Counted from the first letter of the stretch, positions 1-8,644 are shown. The stretch is DNA of 64,000 bases from Verrucomicrobiota bacterium (GCA_029556615.1 JAKQDD010000113.1:1-64000); one strand, 5' to 3'. The notes: generated from the letters alone by a model not told the origin. A program made the numbers and translations.

Positions 1-59
1 CCAAACTTGACCTGTTGACTCCATATTCCACACGTCGAGGACTCTAGGGGTTCTCCATG
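1..59. repeat. Partial dispersed repeat, tail type (copy 1)
   Basis: This stretch matches 12525-12588 closely: both begin CCAAACTTGACCTGTT, share CCATATTCCA, and then have GAGGACTCTAG followed by TTCTCCATG. The GAGGACTCTAG core is the reverse complement of CTAGAGTCCTC found next to the palindromic elements elsewhere in the window. Read on the minus strand, the CTA here is the TAG stop codon of the neighbouring secreted-protein gene, so its last residues (MENP) lie inside the repeat. Confidence 0.7.
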
Positions 60-1255
60 GGTAAGTAGTGCAAAGTCGGCCGGTCGTCCGAGGTGAGCTC
101 CTTGCGGATGAACATCACGTCCACGTAAATGTCTTTCAAAGGGTCCGAATGATGACGAACGGTATAGAGAATCCTCCACGTCGTGCCCCCGCTGCCGTTC
201 GGATACAGCATCATCTGCAGCAGCAAACCGGTGCCGCCCTCCCAGTAGTCTCCGGTGCAGTTGAACCCGACCAGCACCGCCGACCAGGTGGTGGTGGAAT
301 ACCCCGTATTGTACCACTTGGCTTCAGCCTGGCTCGGTTGATCCTCGAGGTGAAATCGCCGGATCATGATCGGGGCATCGCTGCCGAAGCGGACGTTGCC
401 GGTGACCTTCAGGCCGCCGTTGGCGTTCAGCATGCCGGTGGCGCTCGTCGCCCCCTTGACGGTCAAGTCCTTGTCGACCACCGCACTGCCTGTTAGCTCC
501 ATGCTGCTCCCGGTCAAGGCGCCGGTCAGCGCGGTGTTGCCAGTCACCAAAAGGGCGCCGTTGGCCTTCAGGCTTCCCGTGATCGTGAGATCGCCGGTGA
601 TGGTCTGCGCTGTTTGCTTGACCTTTACAAAGTCGGTGGTGGACATCCCGTCGAACTTGGTGGCGTTGCCGGCGTTCGCCGACGAACTGGCGCTGGCCGC
701 CTGCGTGGCGTTGTCGGCCGAGGTGGCATGGTCCGCCGAGGTGGCCTGATGCGCGTGCACCGCATACGGTGCCGTGGCCAGCTTCTGGCGGGGCGTGATC
801 TCGACGGGTGACGTGATCGCACCGTCCGGATTCCGCGTGATGGTCAGCCCCAAGTACCGCTCCGTCCCGGCAAACGCATCGAGAATGCTGTTGACCGAGG
901 GAGTGCCCGGCACCTCGCCGTCGTTCGTCAACAGCACGTTGAACATGCCGTTGGTGACGACGTGCAGCGGAAATTTCCGGCCCCAGACGTAATTCGCGCT
1001 GTCGCTCTTGACCGCGTCGTTCCAGATGCGGAACTGGATTTCGTAGTACCCGCTCTTGACGGCATTGCCCAGGTTGTCCGTCAGTTTGCCCTGGTAATTG
1101 ACGGCCGCAGGCACGGTCTCGCCCGCCGCCGCGGACACCACCGCCGCCAAGACCGCCAGGGCGAGTGCGATTCCCCATGGCGCGCGCACACCACGCCGCA
1201 CAGGGTCTCCGCGCCAGGTTCGAGAACTCAATTTCAGAGTTGGATTCGCCGTCAT
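44..1255 (-). CDS. Secreted tail-fibre-like protein with YQGKL domain
   Basis: A 403-residue exported protein of unknown function. A basic N-terminus and a hydrophobic stretch (about residues 27-45) ending near AAAGE look like a signal peptide. The next segment (about 50-165) begins AVNYQGKLTDNLGN and ends in TPRQKLATAPYAVHA, an arrangement I associate with surface proteins of Planctomycetes and Verrucomicrobia. Residues 165-205 are Ala/Ser/Asn-rich (SADHATSADNATQAA), followed by repeated TGSLxANGxLxVTGN-type segments that resemble the beta-helical shaft of phage tail fibres or trimeric adhesins. The start overlaps the upstream gene's stop as ATGA, so the two are probably co-translated. Function is not assignable. 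Confidence 0.75.
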   Translation of the reverse strand: MTANPTLKLSSRTWRGDPVRRGVRAPWGIALALAVLAAVVSAAAGETVPAAVNYQGKLTDNLGNAVKSGYYEIQFRIWNDAVKSDSANYVWGRKFPLHVVTNGMFNVLLTNDGEVPGTPSVNSILDAFAGTERYLGLTITRNPDGAITSPVEITPRQKLATAPYAVHAHQATSADHATSADNATQAASASSSANAGNATKFDGMSTTDFVKVKQTAQTITGDLTITGSLKANGALLVTGNTALTGALTGSSMELTGSAVVDKDLTVKGATSATGMLNANGGLKVTGNVRFGSDAPIMIRRFHLEDQPSQAEAKWYNTGYSTTTWSAVLVGFNCTGDYWEGGTGLLLQMMLYPNGSGGTTWRILYTVRHHSDPLKDIYVDVMFIRKELTSDDRPTLHYLPMENP

Positions 1256-3009
1256 GGTAGGGTGATGAGTTGATTGATCCGACTGATGCGTTGAAGTGCA
1301 AAAGCGCCCTGGACGAGAACCGGTTGGGCGCGCAATCCGGTCAGCGTCTCCTGGTACACGCCGGTGAACTGGTCCACGCCGTAATAGGGATTCGCGGAGG
1401 CATTCGTGACCGCGTCAAACGAAAGCGTGAGGTTCCGTTCAATCGTGCGCGTTTCCACCGCGTTGGGGTGGGCCTCGAAGTCCCAGTTCTTGTTGTCGTG
1501 CATCGGATGATAGCGATGCAGGAAGGGGTTCGTGGGGGCGTCAAAGCCGACGGTCACCGTGCCGGTCAGCGCGTTGCTGAAGCTCCCCGTCAACGCCACC
1601 GGCGCCATCACCGGGAAAGCCACCGAGTCGATCCGCTTCACGTCGGTGGCTTCCGTCGGCACCGTTTGATCGTCCGCGTAGAGCGCGTACGTGCCGTTCG
1701 TATGGGGGGCATCGGTCAGCGTCGGATCCCAAGCCAACACGACGCGCTGCAGCAATCGCGCCTGGCCGTAGGCATCCACGTGCACAAGCAGCCGGAACGA
1801 CGCGGCGGCGGGTGTCCCCTGCAGGGCCGTGCCCGTGTACGCCGGCGCATTCACCTGGTTCAACGTCGCCGAACCCACCCATAGGCCCTCGTCTTCGTGG
1901 TGCGCACCCGTCTCCCCGCCGACCGAGGCCAGCATCGTCGCCGCCCGCCGCGCCAGGACCGGCACCCGGATCAACAACGACTCCGCACCGTCACTGATCT
2001 CGAGAAGGCTCTGGTAGGTTGCGCCATTCGTCCCTTGCGGCGCATAAGGCGCGAAATCCCGGCGCCGGACACCGAGCCACAGGCGCCACTCGGCGCCAGG
2101 CGCCAGCGTGTGCGACAGCCCCGCCTCGGGAAACTCGCCCCACGCCCATACGTTGCTCGCGTTCCTCGATAGATAGGCCAGCGGCACCGGGCCGGCCAAC
2201 TCCGGAAACCCGCCGGTCGCAGGCGGGGCTTCCGACGGCCGCTGGCGCAGCTTGACCGTGCGGCTCTCCGTCGGGTGCGCGTTCTTCACCGTATACTCCT
2301 TGCGCGCAAGCAAGCTCCCGAAGTCGAGCCCATCCAGGCTGCTCGGGGTGAGATGCAGTGCCGACAAACGGGCTGGCGCCTGGGCGCAGCCGATCCAATA
2401 AGCCGCCCCCCGCTGCATCCGGTCGCGGGCCGGTTGGACGATGCGCTCGCCGACGCCCCGGCTGTCGAGACGATACAGCTCGTTGGCGTATCCCTTGGAC
2501 GTGTCAATCTCAGGCGTGAACTTGAAGAACTCAGCAAACGTCGGCGGCGTGTTCGGATGCACGGGGAATCCGACCAGATTCAAGCCATGCGGAAACCAGT
2601 CGGTTCGCGGCAGAATCACCCGTCCCTTGAGCTCGAGCGTGAAGGGCGCGGCGTTGGCGGCGACCTTGATGAGATACGCCTGGTTCCCTTGCAGCGCCCC
2701 GAGCCGGCTCAGAAAGGCGCGCGGGTCCGACGGCGGCAGCCAGACCAGCCAGTCCGGGTCCTCGGGCAACAGCGTGTTCGGGTCCACCGTAAACTGGATC
2801 GTCGAAAAGCGCCGATTCCACTTCCACACGCTCAGGACCGGTTGCCCGGCAAACACACGGGCGCAATCGCCCGGCTCCGGTTTGACCTCGAGATGGACCG
2901 CATTCCAACCGGGCTCGAGCTTGATCCGCTGAGTGAGCCACTGGCCCAGAACCTCCGGGATGACAACACACAGCAGCAAGGCGAAGAGGCGATGAGCAAG
3001 CTTGTGCAT
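1252..3009 (-). CDS. Large secreted protein of unknown function
   Basis: A 585-residue protein with a short signal peptide (hydrophobic residues 8-22, possible cleavage after VLGQ). The mature protein opens with a segment containing LEPGWNAVHLEV, and continues as beta-rich sequence with no catalytic motif I recognise. It is first in a two-gene unit: its TGA stop overlaps the ATG of the tail-fibre-like gene downstream. The arrangement of a large exported beta-protein followed by a fibre-like protein suggests a pair of cell-surface proteins. That is inference from context only. No clear Shine-Dalgarno precedes the ATG. Confidence 0.7.
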   Translation of the reverse strand: MHKLAHRLFALLLCVVIPEVLGQWLTQRIKLEPGWNAVHLEVKPEPGDCARVFAGQPVLSVWKWNRRFSTIQFTVDPNTLLPEDPDWLVWLPPSDPRAFLSRLGALQGNQAYLIKVAANAAPFTLELKGRVILPRTDWFPHGLNLVGFPVHPNTPPTFAEFFKFTPEIDTSKGYANELYRLDSRGVGERIVQPARDRMQRGAAYWIGCAQAPARLSALHLTPSSLDGLDFGSLLARKEYTVKNAHPTESRTVKLRQRPSEAPPATGGFPELAGPVPLAYLSRNASNVWAWGEFPEAGLSHTLAPGAEWRLWLGVRRRDFAPYAPQGTNGATYQSLLEISDGAESLLIRVPVLARRAATMLASVGGETGAHHEDEGLWVGSATLNQVNAPAYTGTALQGTPAAASFRLLVHVDAYGQARLLQRVVLAWDPTLTDAPHTNGTYALYADDQTVPTEATDVKRIDSVAFPVMAPVALTGSFSNALTGTVTVGFDAPTNPFLHRYHPMHDNKNWDFEAHPNAVETRTIERNLTLSFDAVTNASANPYYGVDQFTGVYQETLTGLRAQPVLVQGAFALQRISRINQLITLP

Positions 3010-3155
3010 GGGAAAGCGGCAGAATCCTCAAGGCGATTTGTCGGTGTTCACCCTAGGCAGGGGATTCTCCGTGTCAAGGCAAATGGCCAACGGACGCGGC
3101 CGCTTCATTCTGCAGCCGCCCGCGGTGAGGGCGGCTCGCGCACGGCTCGCGTTTT

Positions 3156-3192
3156 CCCTTGCACCCGCCGCGGTCACCGCCCGCGGCCACAG
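3156..3192. repeat. 37-nt interspersed repeat, copy 1
   Basis: Begins CCCTTGCACCCGCCGCGGTC. It is 35/37 identical to 15861-15897. The core is an inverted repeat, GCCGCGG and CCGCGGC around a 7-nt loop. Both copies lie between genes, each upstream of a regulator-type gene. Confidence 0.65.
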
Positions 3193-3283
3193 CCTCGGAG
3201 CCCGCCCCACTGCGCGGCGGCTCGGACAGGGCGCCGCGCTGTGCGCTTGCGCACCGGCCCGCCAAAGCCCACCTTCCTTCACC

Positions 3284-4105
3284 GTGAACCTTGAAGATCA
3301 CCTGGGCGATGTCCTCCGCAAAGGCCGAATCCACGCCGGCCTCACCCTCGAGGCCGCGGCGGCGGCGGCTGATATCACTCCGCTCGCCCTGAAAGAGACC
3401 GAAACCTCCGGCGCCTGGCCGCCCCAGGCGGATCTGACCCGCCTCGCCCAGGCTCTTGGCCTCCATCCCCGGAAGATCCGGGACCTCGCCCGCGGTTGGC
3501 TCCCCCGGCCCGTGGATCTTCGCGTCTGGCGCGAATTGCGGGCCTTCTCGACCCGGGGCGCCGACTACACGGCCAATGCTTATCTTGTCTGGGACAGGGT
3601 CACCCGCGAGGCCGCCCTCTTCGACACCGGGTTCGACGCCGCACCCATGCTCGAGTGCCTGCGCGAGCACGCCCTCGCGCTGCGCCATATCTTCATCACC
3701 CACGGACACGACGACCACATCGGCGCCCTGCCGGCTGTCCAAACCGCGCATCCCCAGGCCCGGCTGCACCTGGGTGACAACAAGGCCCCGGTCGAACATC
3801 GAAATCGCCCCAACGATTGCATCGCCCTCGGCAGCCTCCGGATCACCCACCGCGAAACCCCGGGACACGCCCCCGACGGCGTCACGTACCTCGTGGGCAA
3901 CTGGCCCGACGCTGCGCCCCAGATCGCCGTCGTCGGCGATACGCTCTTTGCCGGCTCGATGGGCTATGCGCGCGGACGGGCCGACCTCGCCCGGCGGGTC
4001 ATCCTCGACCGCATCCTCGCCCTTCCGCCCAACACCCTCCTCTGCCCCGGCCACGGCCCCCTCACCACCGTGGCCGAGGAGCTCGATCACAACCCGTTTT
4101 TCTAG
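3284..4105 (+). CDS. HTH (XRE-like) / MBL-fold metallo-hydrolase fusion
   Basis: A 273-residue fusion. Residues about 3-70 resemble a lambda-repressor-type helix-turn-helix (VLRKGRIHAGLTLEAAAAAA, then LTRLAQALGLHPRKIRDLA). The rest is a metallo-beta-lactamase fold with the metal-binding THGHDDHIGA, a later GHAPDG histidine, the aspartate in VVGDTLFAGS and the C-terminal CPGHGP. GTG 3284 is chosen because homology starts there and the upstream sequence is repeat-containing and low quality as protein. I cannot tell the substrate. MBL-fold enzymes of this shape include glyoxalase II and related thioesterases. The HTH suggests DNA binding or autoregulation. The TAG stop forms the left end of a palindromic repeat. 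Confidence 0.8.
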   Translation: MNLEDHLGDVLRKGRIHAGLTLEAAAAAADITPLALKETETSGAWPPQADLTRLAQALGLHPRKIRDLARGWLPRPVDLRVWRELRAFSTRGADYTANAYLVWDRVTREAALFDTGFDAAPMLECLREHALALRHIFITHGHDDHIGALPAVQTAHPQARLHLGDNKAPVEHRNRPNDCIALGSLRITHRETPGHAPDGVTYLVGNWPDAAPQIAVVGDTLFAGSMGYARGRADLARRVILDRILALPPNTLLCPGHGPLTTVAEELDHNPFF

Positions 4106-4191
4106 CGAGGCGCGCCTCAGACCCGGCTCGAGTCCTCAGGTTCATGAAGACCCTGCTGTGCTTGTCCACCCTCTCTTCCGCGCCTCGCTAG
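4102..4191. repeat. Dispersed palindromic element (copy A)
   Basis: A 90-bp element bounded by CTAGCGAGGCGCG (4102-4114) and its exact reverse complement CGCGCCTCGCTAG (4179-4191). Inside are GCGCGCCTCAGACC and TTCATGAAGACCCTGCTG. The inner sequence matches the right half of the copy at 57966-58128 in reverse orientation, and more loosely the copy at 8531-8618. The TAG at 4103-4105 is the stop codon of the upstream gene. The remaining bases to 4353 hold nothing I recognise. Confidence 0.85.
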
Positions 4192-4353
4192 AAATGCAAA
4201 ACCGCGCCCCAATGAGGGCAGGGGAGGAGACTGCGCCGTGTCTGGACCAGAGTGCGTGCCCCGAGGCCGCTTCATCCCCTGTTCCGGCAGTCAGGGCGCG
4301 GTTTTGCCAAAGCCCGGAAATCCTCGCACCAGTTCTTCTGTGAGATCTCCGGG

Positions 4354-5448
4354 CTAAAGCAACCCCGCAGTCTCGGGGTAGCCGCACATCAGGTTCAGAC
4401 ACTGCAGCGCCTGGCCGCTGGCGCCCTTCACGATGTTGTCCTCGGCGCTCATGACCAACAGCCGGCCGGTGCGGGGATCGGCCCGCCAGGCCAACTCGAT
4501 CTGGTTTGTGCCCACGACGTTCTTCGTGTCGGGCAACGCCTTGCCCGACAAGCGGCGGACAAACGGCTCCTGCCCATACGCCGCCTCGTAGCAAGCCCCC
4601 ACCGCCTCAGCCAGCTTCGCCGCACCCGCCGCGTCGCGCACCTCGGCGACAGGCATCGCGTACAGCGTCGTCAGAATCCCGCGGTTCACCGGTACCAGGT
4701 GCGGCGTGAACTGGATCACCACCGACTGGCCCGCCGCAACACTGAGTTCCTGCTCGATCTCGGACAAATGCCGATGCTTGGGCACCGCGTAGGGTCGCAG
4801 ACTCTCGTTGCACTCGACGAACAGATAATCCAACTCCGCCTTCCGCCCCGCCCCGCTCACCCCGCTCAGCGCGTCGGCCACCAGACCCTCGGGACGTATC
4901 AAACCCGCCCGCAACAGCGGCACCCACGGCACCAACACGCCCGTCGGATAACACCCCGCCGCCGCCACCAGCGTCGCGTCCCGGATCCGCTCCCGGTAAA
5001 GCTCGGGAAGACCGTACACCGCCTGGCTCAGCATCTCCGGCGCCGGATGCGGATGCCCGTAGAATTCCTGGTACACCTCGCGTCGCCGGAGCCGGAAGTC
5101 CGCGCTCAAATCGATCACCCGGCACCCCAATTGCACCAACGGCACCGCGTATTCCGCCGCCACCCCGTGCGGCAGCGCCAGGAAAATGACGTCCGCTTCC
5201 CGAGCCAGCACCTCCGCTCTCGGCTCGCTGAAAACCAACGCCCGCGCCCCGGGATGACTCGAGAACCGCGGGAACACCTGGGCCACCGTCTGGCCGGCAT
5301 ACTGCCGCGACGTCACCGCCGACAGCTCGACATGCGGATGCCCCAGGAGCAGCCGCACCAGTTCCTCGCCCGAATACCCCGAGGCCCCCACCACCCCAAC
5401 CCGAACCCGCCGGGGCGACGCCCCGCCATCCTGCGCTGAATCGGTCAT
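4354..5448 (-). CDS. argC: N-acetyl-gamma-glutamyl-phosphate reductase
   Basis: A 364-residue ArgC, which reduces N-acetylglutamyl phosphate to the semialdehyde with NADPH in arginine synthesis. Visible features are the N-terminal dinucleotide-binding GVVGASGYSGEELVRLL, the catalytic cysteine in AAAGCYPTG, and the conserved segments SGVSGAGRK and FTPHLVPVNRGI. The start is set at ATG 5448 (MTDSAQDGG). The frame stays open upstream only because of the opposite-strand GH5 gene. No other arg genes are nearby, so the gene appears to stand alone. Length and motifs are normal for the family. Confidence 0.95.
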   Translation of the reverse strand: MTDSAQDGGASPRRVRVGVVGASGYSGEELVRLLLGHPHVELSAVTSRQYAGQTVAQVFPRFSSHPGARALVFSEPRAEVLAREADVIFLALPHGVAAEYAVPLVQLGCRVIDLSADFRLRRREVYQEFYGHPHPAPEMLSQAVYGLPELYRERIRDATLVAAAGCYPTGVLVPWVPLLRAGLIRPEGLVADALSGVSGAGRKAELDYLFVECNESLRPYAVPKHRHLSEIEQELSVAAGQSVVIQFTPHLVPVNRGILTTLYAMPVAEVRDAAGAAKLAEAVGACYEAAYGQEPFVRRLSGKALPDTKNVVGTNQIELAWRADPRTGRLLVMSAEDNIVKGASGQALQCLNLMCGYPETAGLL

Positions 5449-5619
5449 AAGCCCTCGATCATGCCGCTCTCCGCGGCATCCCGTTGCCTGGCCGATCCGG
5501 CCCTGCCGCCGCGTTGTTCCTGCGGGGAATCTGGTCCAAGCCCGACCCTCTTGGCAAGAAAAGGGTGCAGAGCCGGAATCCCCTTTCCCTCCTGCGATCC
5601 CCCTGTCATCCTGCACCCC

Positions 5620-6729
5620 ATGAACCGCCGTGGCTTCCTCCACCGCTCCTCCCTCACCCTCGCCGGCGTCGCCGCCACCACCCACCTCGACGCCCTTGCC
5701 CAGGCCGCCGCCCAAAGCCCCGGACGCGACGCCAGCCTTCCGGAACCGACACCCTCGAAGCTCCCCCGCTGGCGCGGCTTCAACCTGCTCGAGAAATTCT
5801 CGAAGCGCGCCAACGGCAACCCGCCCTTGAGCGAGGAGGACTTCGCCTGGACGGCGGAATGGGGCTTCAATTTCCTGCGGCTGCCGATGTCGTATCTCTG
5901 CTGGACCGCGCCCGGCGACTGGCGCCGCCTCGAGGAACCCGAGCGGCTCCACATCGACCAGGCCGTCGAGTTCGGCCGCCAGTACGGCGTCCACGTCAAC
6001 CTCAACTTCCATCGCGCGCCCGGTTATTGCGTCAATCCACCGGCCGAACCAAAAGACCTCTGGACCGACGACGACGCTCTCGAAGTCTGCGCCTTGCATT
6101 GGGCCGCTTTCGCCCGACGCTACAAAGGAATACCCAACCGCCGACTGAGCTTCGATCTGCTCAATGAACCGAAGGACCTGACCGAAGACGCCTACTTCAG
6201 AGTGGCCGACCGTCTCGTGAAGGCCATTCGCTCGGAAGACCCTGATCGGTTGATCATCGCCGATGGACTCCGCTGGGGCAACCGACCCGCCCACCGTCTC
6301 ATACCCCTCAGGGTCGGCCAGAGCACCCGCGGCTACCAACCCATGCGCGTCAGCCATCACAAGGCAAGCTGGGTCGGCGGCCAGAACTGGGAGGAACCCA
6401 CCTGGCCGCTCCGCCTCAAGGAGGGCGATGTCTGGGACCGCGACCGCCTCCGCCGCGAGCAGATCGAGCCCTGGAAAGCGCTGGCAGCCCAGGGAGTGGG
6501 CGTCCACGTGGGCGAATGGGGCGCCTTCAACGTCACACCACATCCCGTGGCCCTCGCCTGGATGCGCGATTACCTCGACCTGTGGAAGGAAGTGGGCTGG
6601 GGCTGGGCGCTGTGGAACCTGCGCGGCAGCTTCGGCATCGTCGACAGCGGCCGCAAGGACGTCGCCTACGAACCCTTCCGCGGACACCAACTCGACCGGG
6701 CCATGCTCGAACTCCTCCGCGCCGGCTGA
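5620..6729 (+). CDS. Exported GH5-family glycoside hydrolase
   Basis: A 369-residue TIM-barrel hydrolase resembling cellulases and mannanases of family GH5. The N-terminus MNRRGFLHRSSLTLAG has an RR pair and hydrophobic stretch typical of Tat export. The likely acid/base is Glu183 in FDLLNEPKD and the likely nucleophile is Glu299 in VHVGEWGAFN. Other family-like parts are RWRGFNLLEKF near the mature N-terminus and WGWALWNLRGSFG near the end. ATG 5620 is chosen because it begins the signal sequence. It is divergent from argC with 171 bp between starts. Substrate is not determinable from sequence; a beta-1,4-linked polysaccharide is likely. Confidence 0.88.
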   Translation: MNRRGFLHRSSLTLAGVAATTHLDALAQAAAQSPGRDASLPEPTPSKLPRWRGFNLLEKFSKRANGNPPLSEEDFAWTAEWGFNFLRLPMSYLCWTAPGDWRRLEEPERLHIDQAVEFGRQYGVHVNLNFHRAPGYCVNPPAEPKDLWTDDDALEVCALHWAAFARRYKGIPNRRLSFDLLNEPKDLTEDAYFRVADRLVKAIRSEDPDRLIIADGLRWGNRPAHRLIPLRVGQSTRGYQPMRVSHHKASWVGGQNWEEPTWPLRLKEGDVWDRDRLRREQIEPWKALAAQGVGVHVGEWGAFNVTPHPVALAWMRDYLDLWKEVGWGWALWNLRGSFGIVDSGRKDVAYEPFRGHQLDRAMLELLRAG

Positions 6730-6812
6730 TTCGAGGTGGACGCGTCACCGTCGGCCTCCGCACCTGCACCCGAGTAGCATCGTGACCGCGTAGCACGGAG
6801 ACGAGGACCGCA

Positions 6813-6850
6813 TTCAGGGGCCGGTGGGCGGCCGCCCACCAGCCCCTGAA
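6813..6850. repeat. Strong 38-nt intergenic palindrome
   Basis: TTCAGGGGCCGGTGGGCGGC is followed immediately by GCCGCCCACCAGCCCCTGAA, its reverse complement with a single difference that would form a G-U pair in RNA. It lies 84 bp after the GH5 gene. No U-tract follows, so it could be a stem-loop terminator or a repetitive palindrome. Confidence 0.65.
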
Positions 6851-6966
6851 GAACCACCAAGCACCTGGCTGGGGACAATTCGGCCACACCCTGCCGCGTT
6901 TCACCTTGAATGGCCACACCGGCCCCGGCACACTCCGGCTAGGTCGAAAGAGCAAATGTCCATCAG

Positions 6967-7134
6967 TCAGTCATCGTGGACAATGACGACTCCGTTCGTT
7001 GCGCGTTGGGCCGACTCATCCGCGCGGAAGGAGTGAGCCCGGAGGCTTTTGCTTCCGGCAAATCGCCTTTGGCGGCATTACCCGAGGACGCGTGCGGCTG
7101 TGTTGTGGAAGATGAAACCAACAATGCTGCGTAA
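6967..7134 (+). pseudogene. Remnant of a FixJ/NarL-type receiver domain
   Basis: One open frame here reads VIVDNDDSVRCALGRLIRAE, then GVSPEAFASGKSPLAALPED, then ACGCVVEDE before a TAA. This is the pattern of the first ~55 residues of FixJ-like response regulators (VxxVDDDxSVRxxLxxLLxxxG ... FxSxxxFLxxLP ... GCLxxD). There is no credible start codon, one of the paired acidic residues is Asn, and the domain stops before the beta-4/Lys region. It is best read as a fragment of a lost regulator, joined to the sulfatase fragment that follows. Confidence 0.5.
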
Positions 7135-7342
7135 AACCGCTCTGACGGCACTCGTGGGCGCCAGTCTGGCCCTGTCTGCGTTTGGGGCCGGCAAGCAACC
7201 CAACATCGTCCACATCGTGGCCGACGACCTCGGCTGGAAGGACGTCGGCTTCAACGGCTGCACGGACATCAAGACGCCGAAAATCGACGCGCTCGCTTCC
7301 GGCGGTGCGAAGTTCAGCCAGTTCTACGTCCAGTCCACATAA
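7112..7342 (+). pseudogene. Sulfatase, truncated before the active-site cysteine
   Basis: Encodes 76 residues: a signal peptide (LRKTALTALVGASLALSAFG), then KQPNIVHIVADDLGWKDVGF with the metal-binding Asp pair, then TPKIDALASGGAKFSQFYVQ and a TAA. Sulfatases of this family run about 450-550 residues, and the next motif should be the C/S-x-P-x-R formylglycine site. The reading frame stops just before it, and no continuation appears downstream. It is therefore a 5' fragment. Bases 7343-7509 contain nothing recognisable. Confidence 0.85.
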
Positions 7343-7509
7343 TCCGGGTCACATCTCACAATTCAACAATTCAAGCACCTGCTGCCTTCGTTCCCTCTCC
7401 GCGCGGCCGTGGGCCAATCGCCCCTCGTGCCGTTTGACGCTGGTCGCCACCATCCCGTAATGCCGCAACTCAGATTACAGTCCGCGCGGAGCCGGCTTCG
7501 CCCCCCCGG

Positions 7510-8577
7510 TCACTCGCGCCCTGCGGGCCCGATGTACCGGCGCGCAATCACCGCGTTGTCGAAGTACACGACGTTCACCGGGTTCTTCGTCCATCGGTCC
7601 GTGATGTAGGTCTCGAGAGTCAGCGCGTTCGCTTCCAGGGTCGCGGTCTTCCGCCACGCAATCCCTTTCCAGTGCCCCAGCAGCACGCCGTCGATCCAGA
7701 AGGCCTGTTCCCCATCCGCCTGGCCCGGCGTGTTATGCCGCAGCATGAACTCGACGCAGATCCATCGCCCGCGCGGAATGAGCGGCGCCTCGGGAACGGC
7801 GAACGAGTTGCCCCAGTACTTCCCGTCCTTCGAAACCTCCATCTCATGCCAGTAGCTGTAGAAGTTCCACCGGCCTGGCGGCGACCATCGCCCCCAATCG
7901 CCCCACGGCTCGATCGCGGTCGAGAATCGCTCGCTCCCCTCGGGTTTCAATCCCGCCCCCCCAAACCCGCTCCACTTGTCACCGCCGCGCAAGCCCTTGT
8001 TCGCCCGGAGCGTCACGAAATGATGCACATAATCACACTGTTCATCGAACTTCGTGTAGAACCGGATGAAGACCGCCGGCGCCGACGCGAACCACTGGGT
8101 CAGCCCTCCCCCTGTGTCCTGCCCGAGGTGAGCCTCGACCCGCAGACAGCGCTTCCCCAAGCCAAGGCCCGGGTCTGCCGCCACCCACTGCAGCACCCGC
8201 CCGTTCTTGTTCCCCACCTCGTCCCAGCCCTCCCCGATTGCGCCGGTCTCGAAGTTGTCGGCGAACACGACGAATTCGTTCTCCCGGATCCGGACATCGC
8301 CAGGATAGGCGACGGCCAGACCTTGACCCTCGGGCAACTCCTTGCGCGCGGCGACGTTCGGATGGCGCTCTGCCCCTGCCAGATCGCCGGCCAGAACCCC
8401 CAGGAAAACAAGAGCCCACACCAGGGCCCACACCGGCGCCCGTGCCGGCAGCAGCCAACGCGTGGTCAACCGGTCATGTCGTGGTCCCGGCGGTTCCAGT
8501 CCTTCCCTCCCCCCGGCGAGGACTCCAAAGTGGCGAGGCGCGAGACAAAGGGTGGGGAGGGACGACTGGTTCTTCAT
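7510..8577 (-). CDS. Exported concanavalin-like (lectin/lyase fold) protein
   Basis: A 355-residue protein. After an odd N-terminus there is a hydrophobic export segment (WALVWALVFLGVLAGDLAGA, about residues 45-64), then a beta-rich body: DNFETGAIGEGWDEVGN, FIRFYTKFDEQCDYVHHFVT, WNFYSYWHEM, FWIDGVLLGHWKGI and VYFDNAVIARRYIGP. The pattern suggests a concanavalin A-like jelly roll as in polysaccharide lyases and lectins. No catalytic residues are assigned. The only ATG that keeps the export segment (8577) lies inside repeat element 8531-8618, so residues 1-18 are repeat-derived. The true start could be a later non-ATG codon. Confidence 0.7.
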   Translation of the reverse strand: MKNQSSLPTLCLAPRHFGVLAGGREGLEPPGPRHDRLTTRWLLPARAPVWALVWALVFLGVLAGDLAGAERHPNVAARKELPEGQGLAVAYPGDVRIRENEFVVFADNFETGAIGEGWDEVGNKNGRVLQWVAADPGLGLGKRCLRVEAHLGQDTGGGLTQWFASAPAVFIRFYTKFDEQCDYVHHFVTLRANKGLRGGDKWSGFGGAGLKPEGSERFSTAIEPWGDWGRWSPPGRWNFYSYWHEMEVSKDGKYWGNSFAVPEAPLIPRGRWICVEFMLRHNTPGQADGEQAFWIDGVLLGHWKGIAWRKTATLEANALTLETYITDRWTKNPVNVVYFDNAVIARRYIGPAGRE

Positions 8578-8618
8578 ATGCCTGGGGATTGGTTTGGGTC
8601 TGAGGCGCGCCTTGCTGG
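8531..8618. repeat. Dispersed palindromic element (copy E)
   Basis: A diverged copy in reverse orientation: TGGCGAGGCGCGAGAC at the left and GGTCTGAGGCGCGCCTTGCTGG at the right. Its reverse complement aligns with 4102-4191, including the internal ATGAAGAxCC and CCCTxxxTCxCGCGCCTCGC. The terminal TAG of copy A is CAC here, so a frame starting inside the repeat runs on into the neighbouring gene. GGAGTCCTCGCC follows, the same flank as at 25914-25925. Confidence 0.75.
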
Positions 8619-8644
8619 AGCCTTGATCAAGAGAACCTGTGCTC

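Noticed and set aside
4354..6690. A 778-residue minus-strand frame that contains argC
   Set aside because: Only the last 364 residues match ArgC. The upstream part is antisense to the GH5 gene and looks like high-GC shadow sequence.
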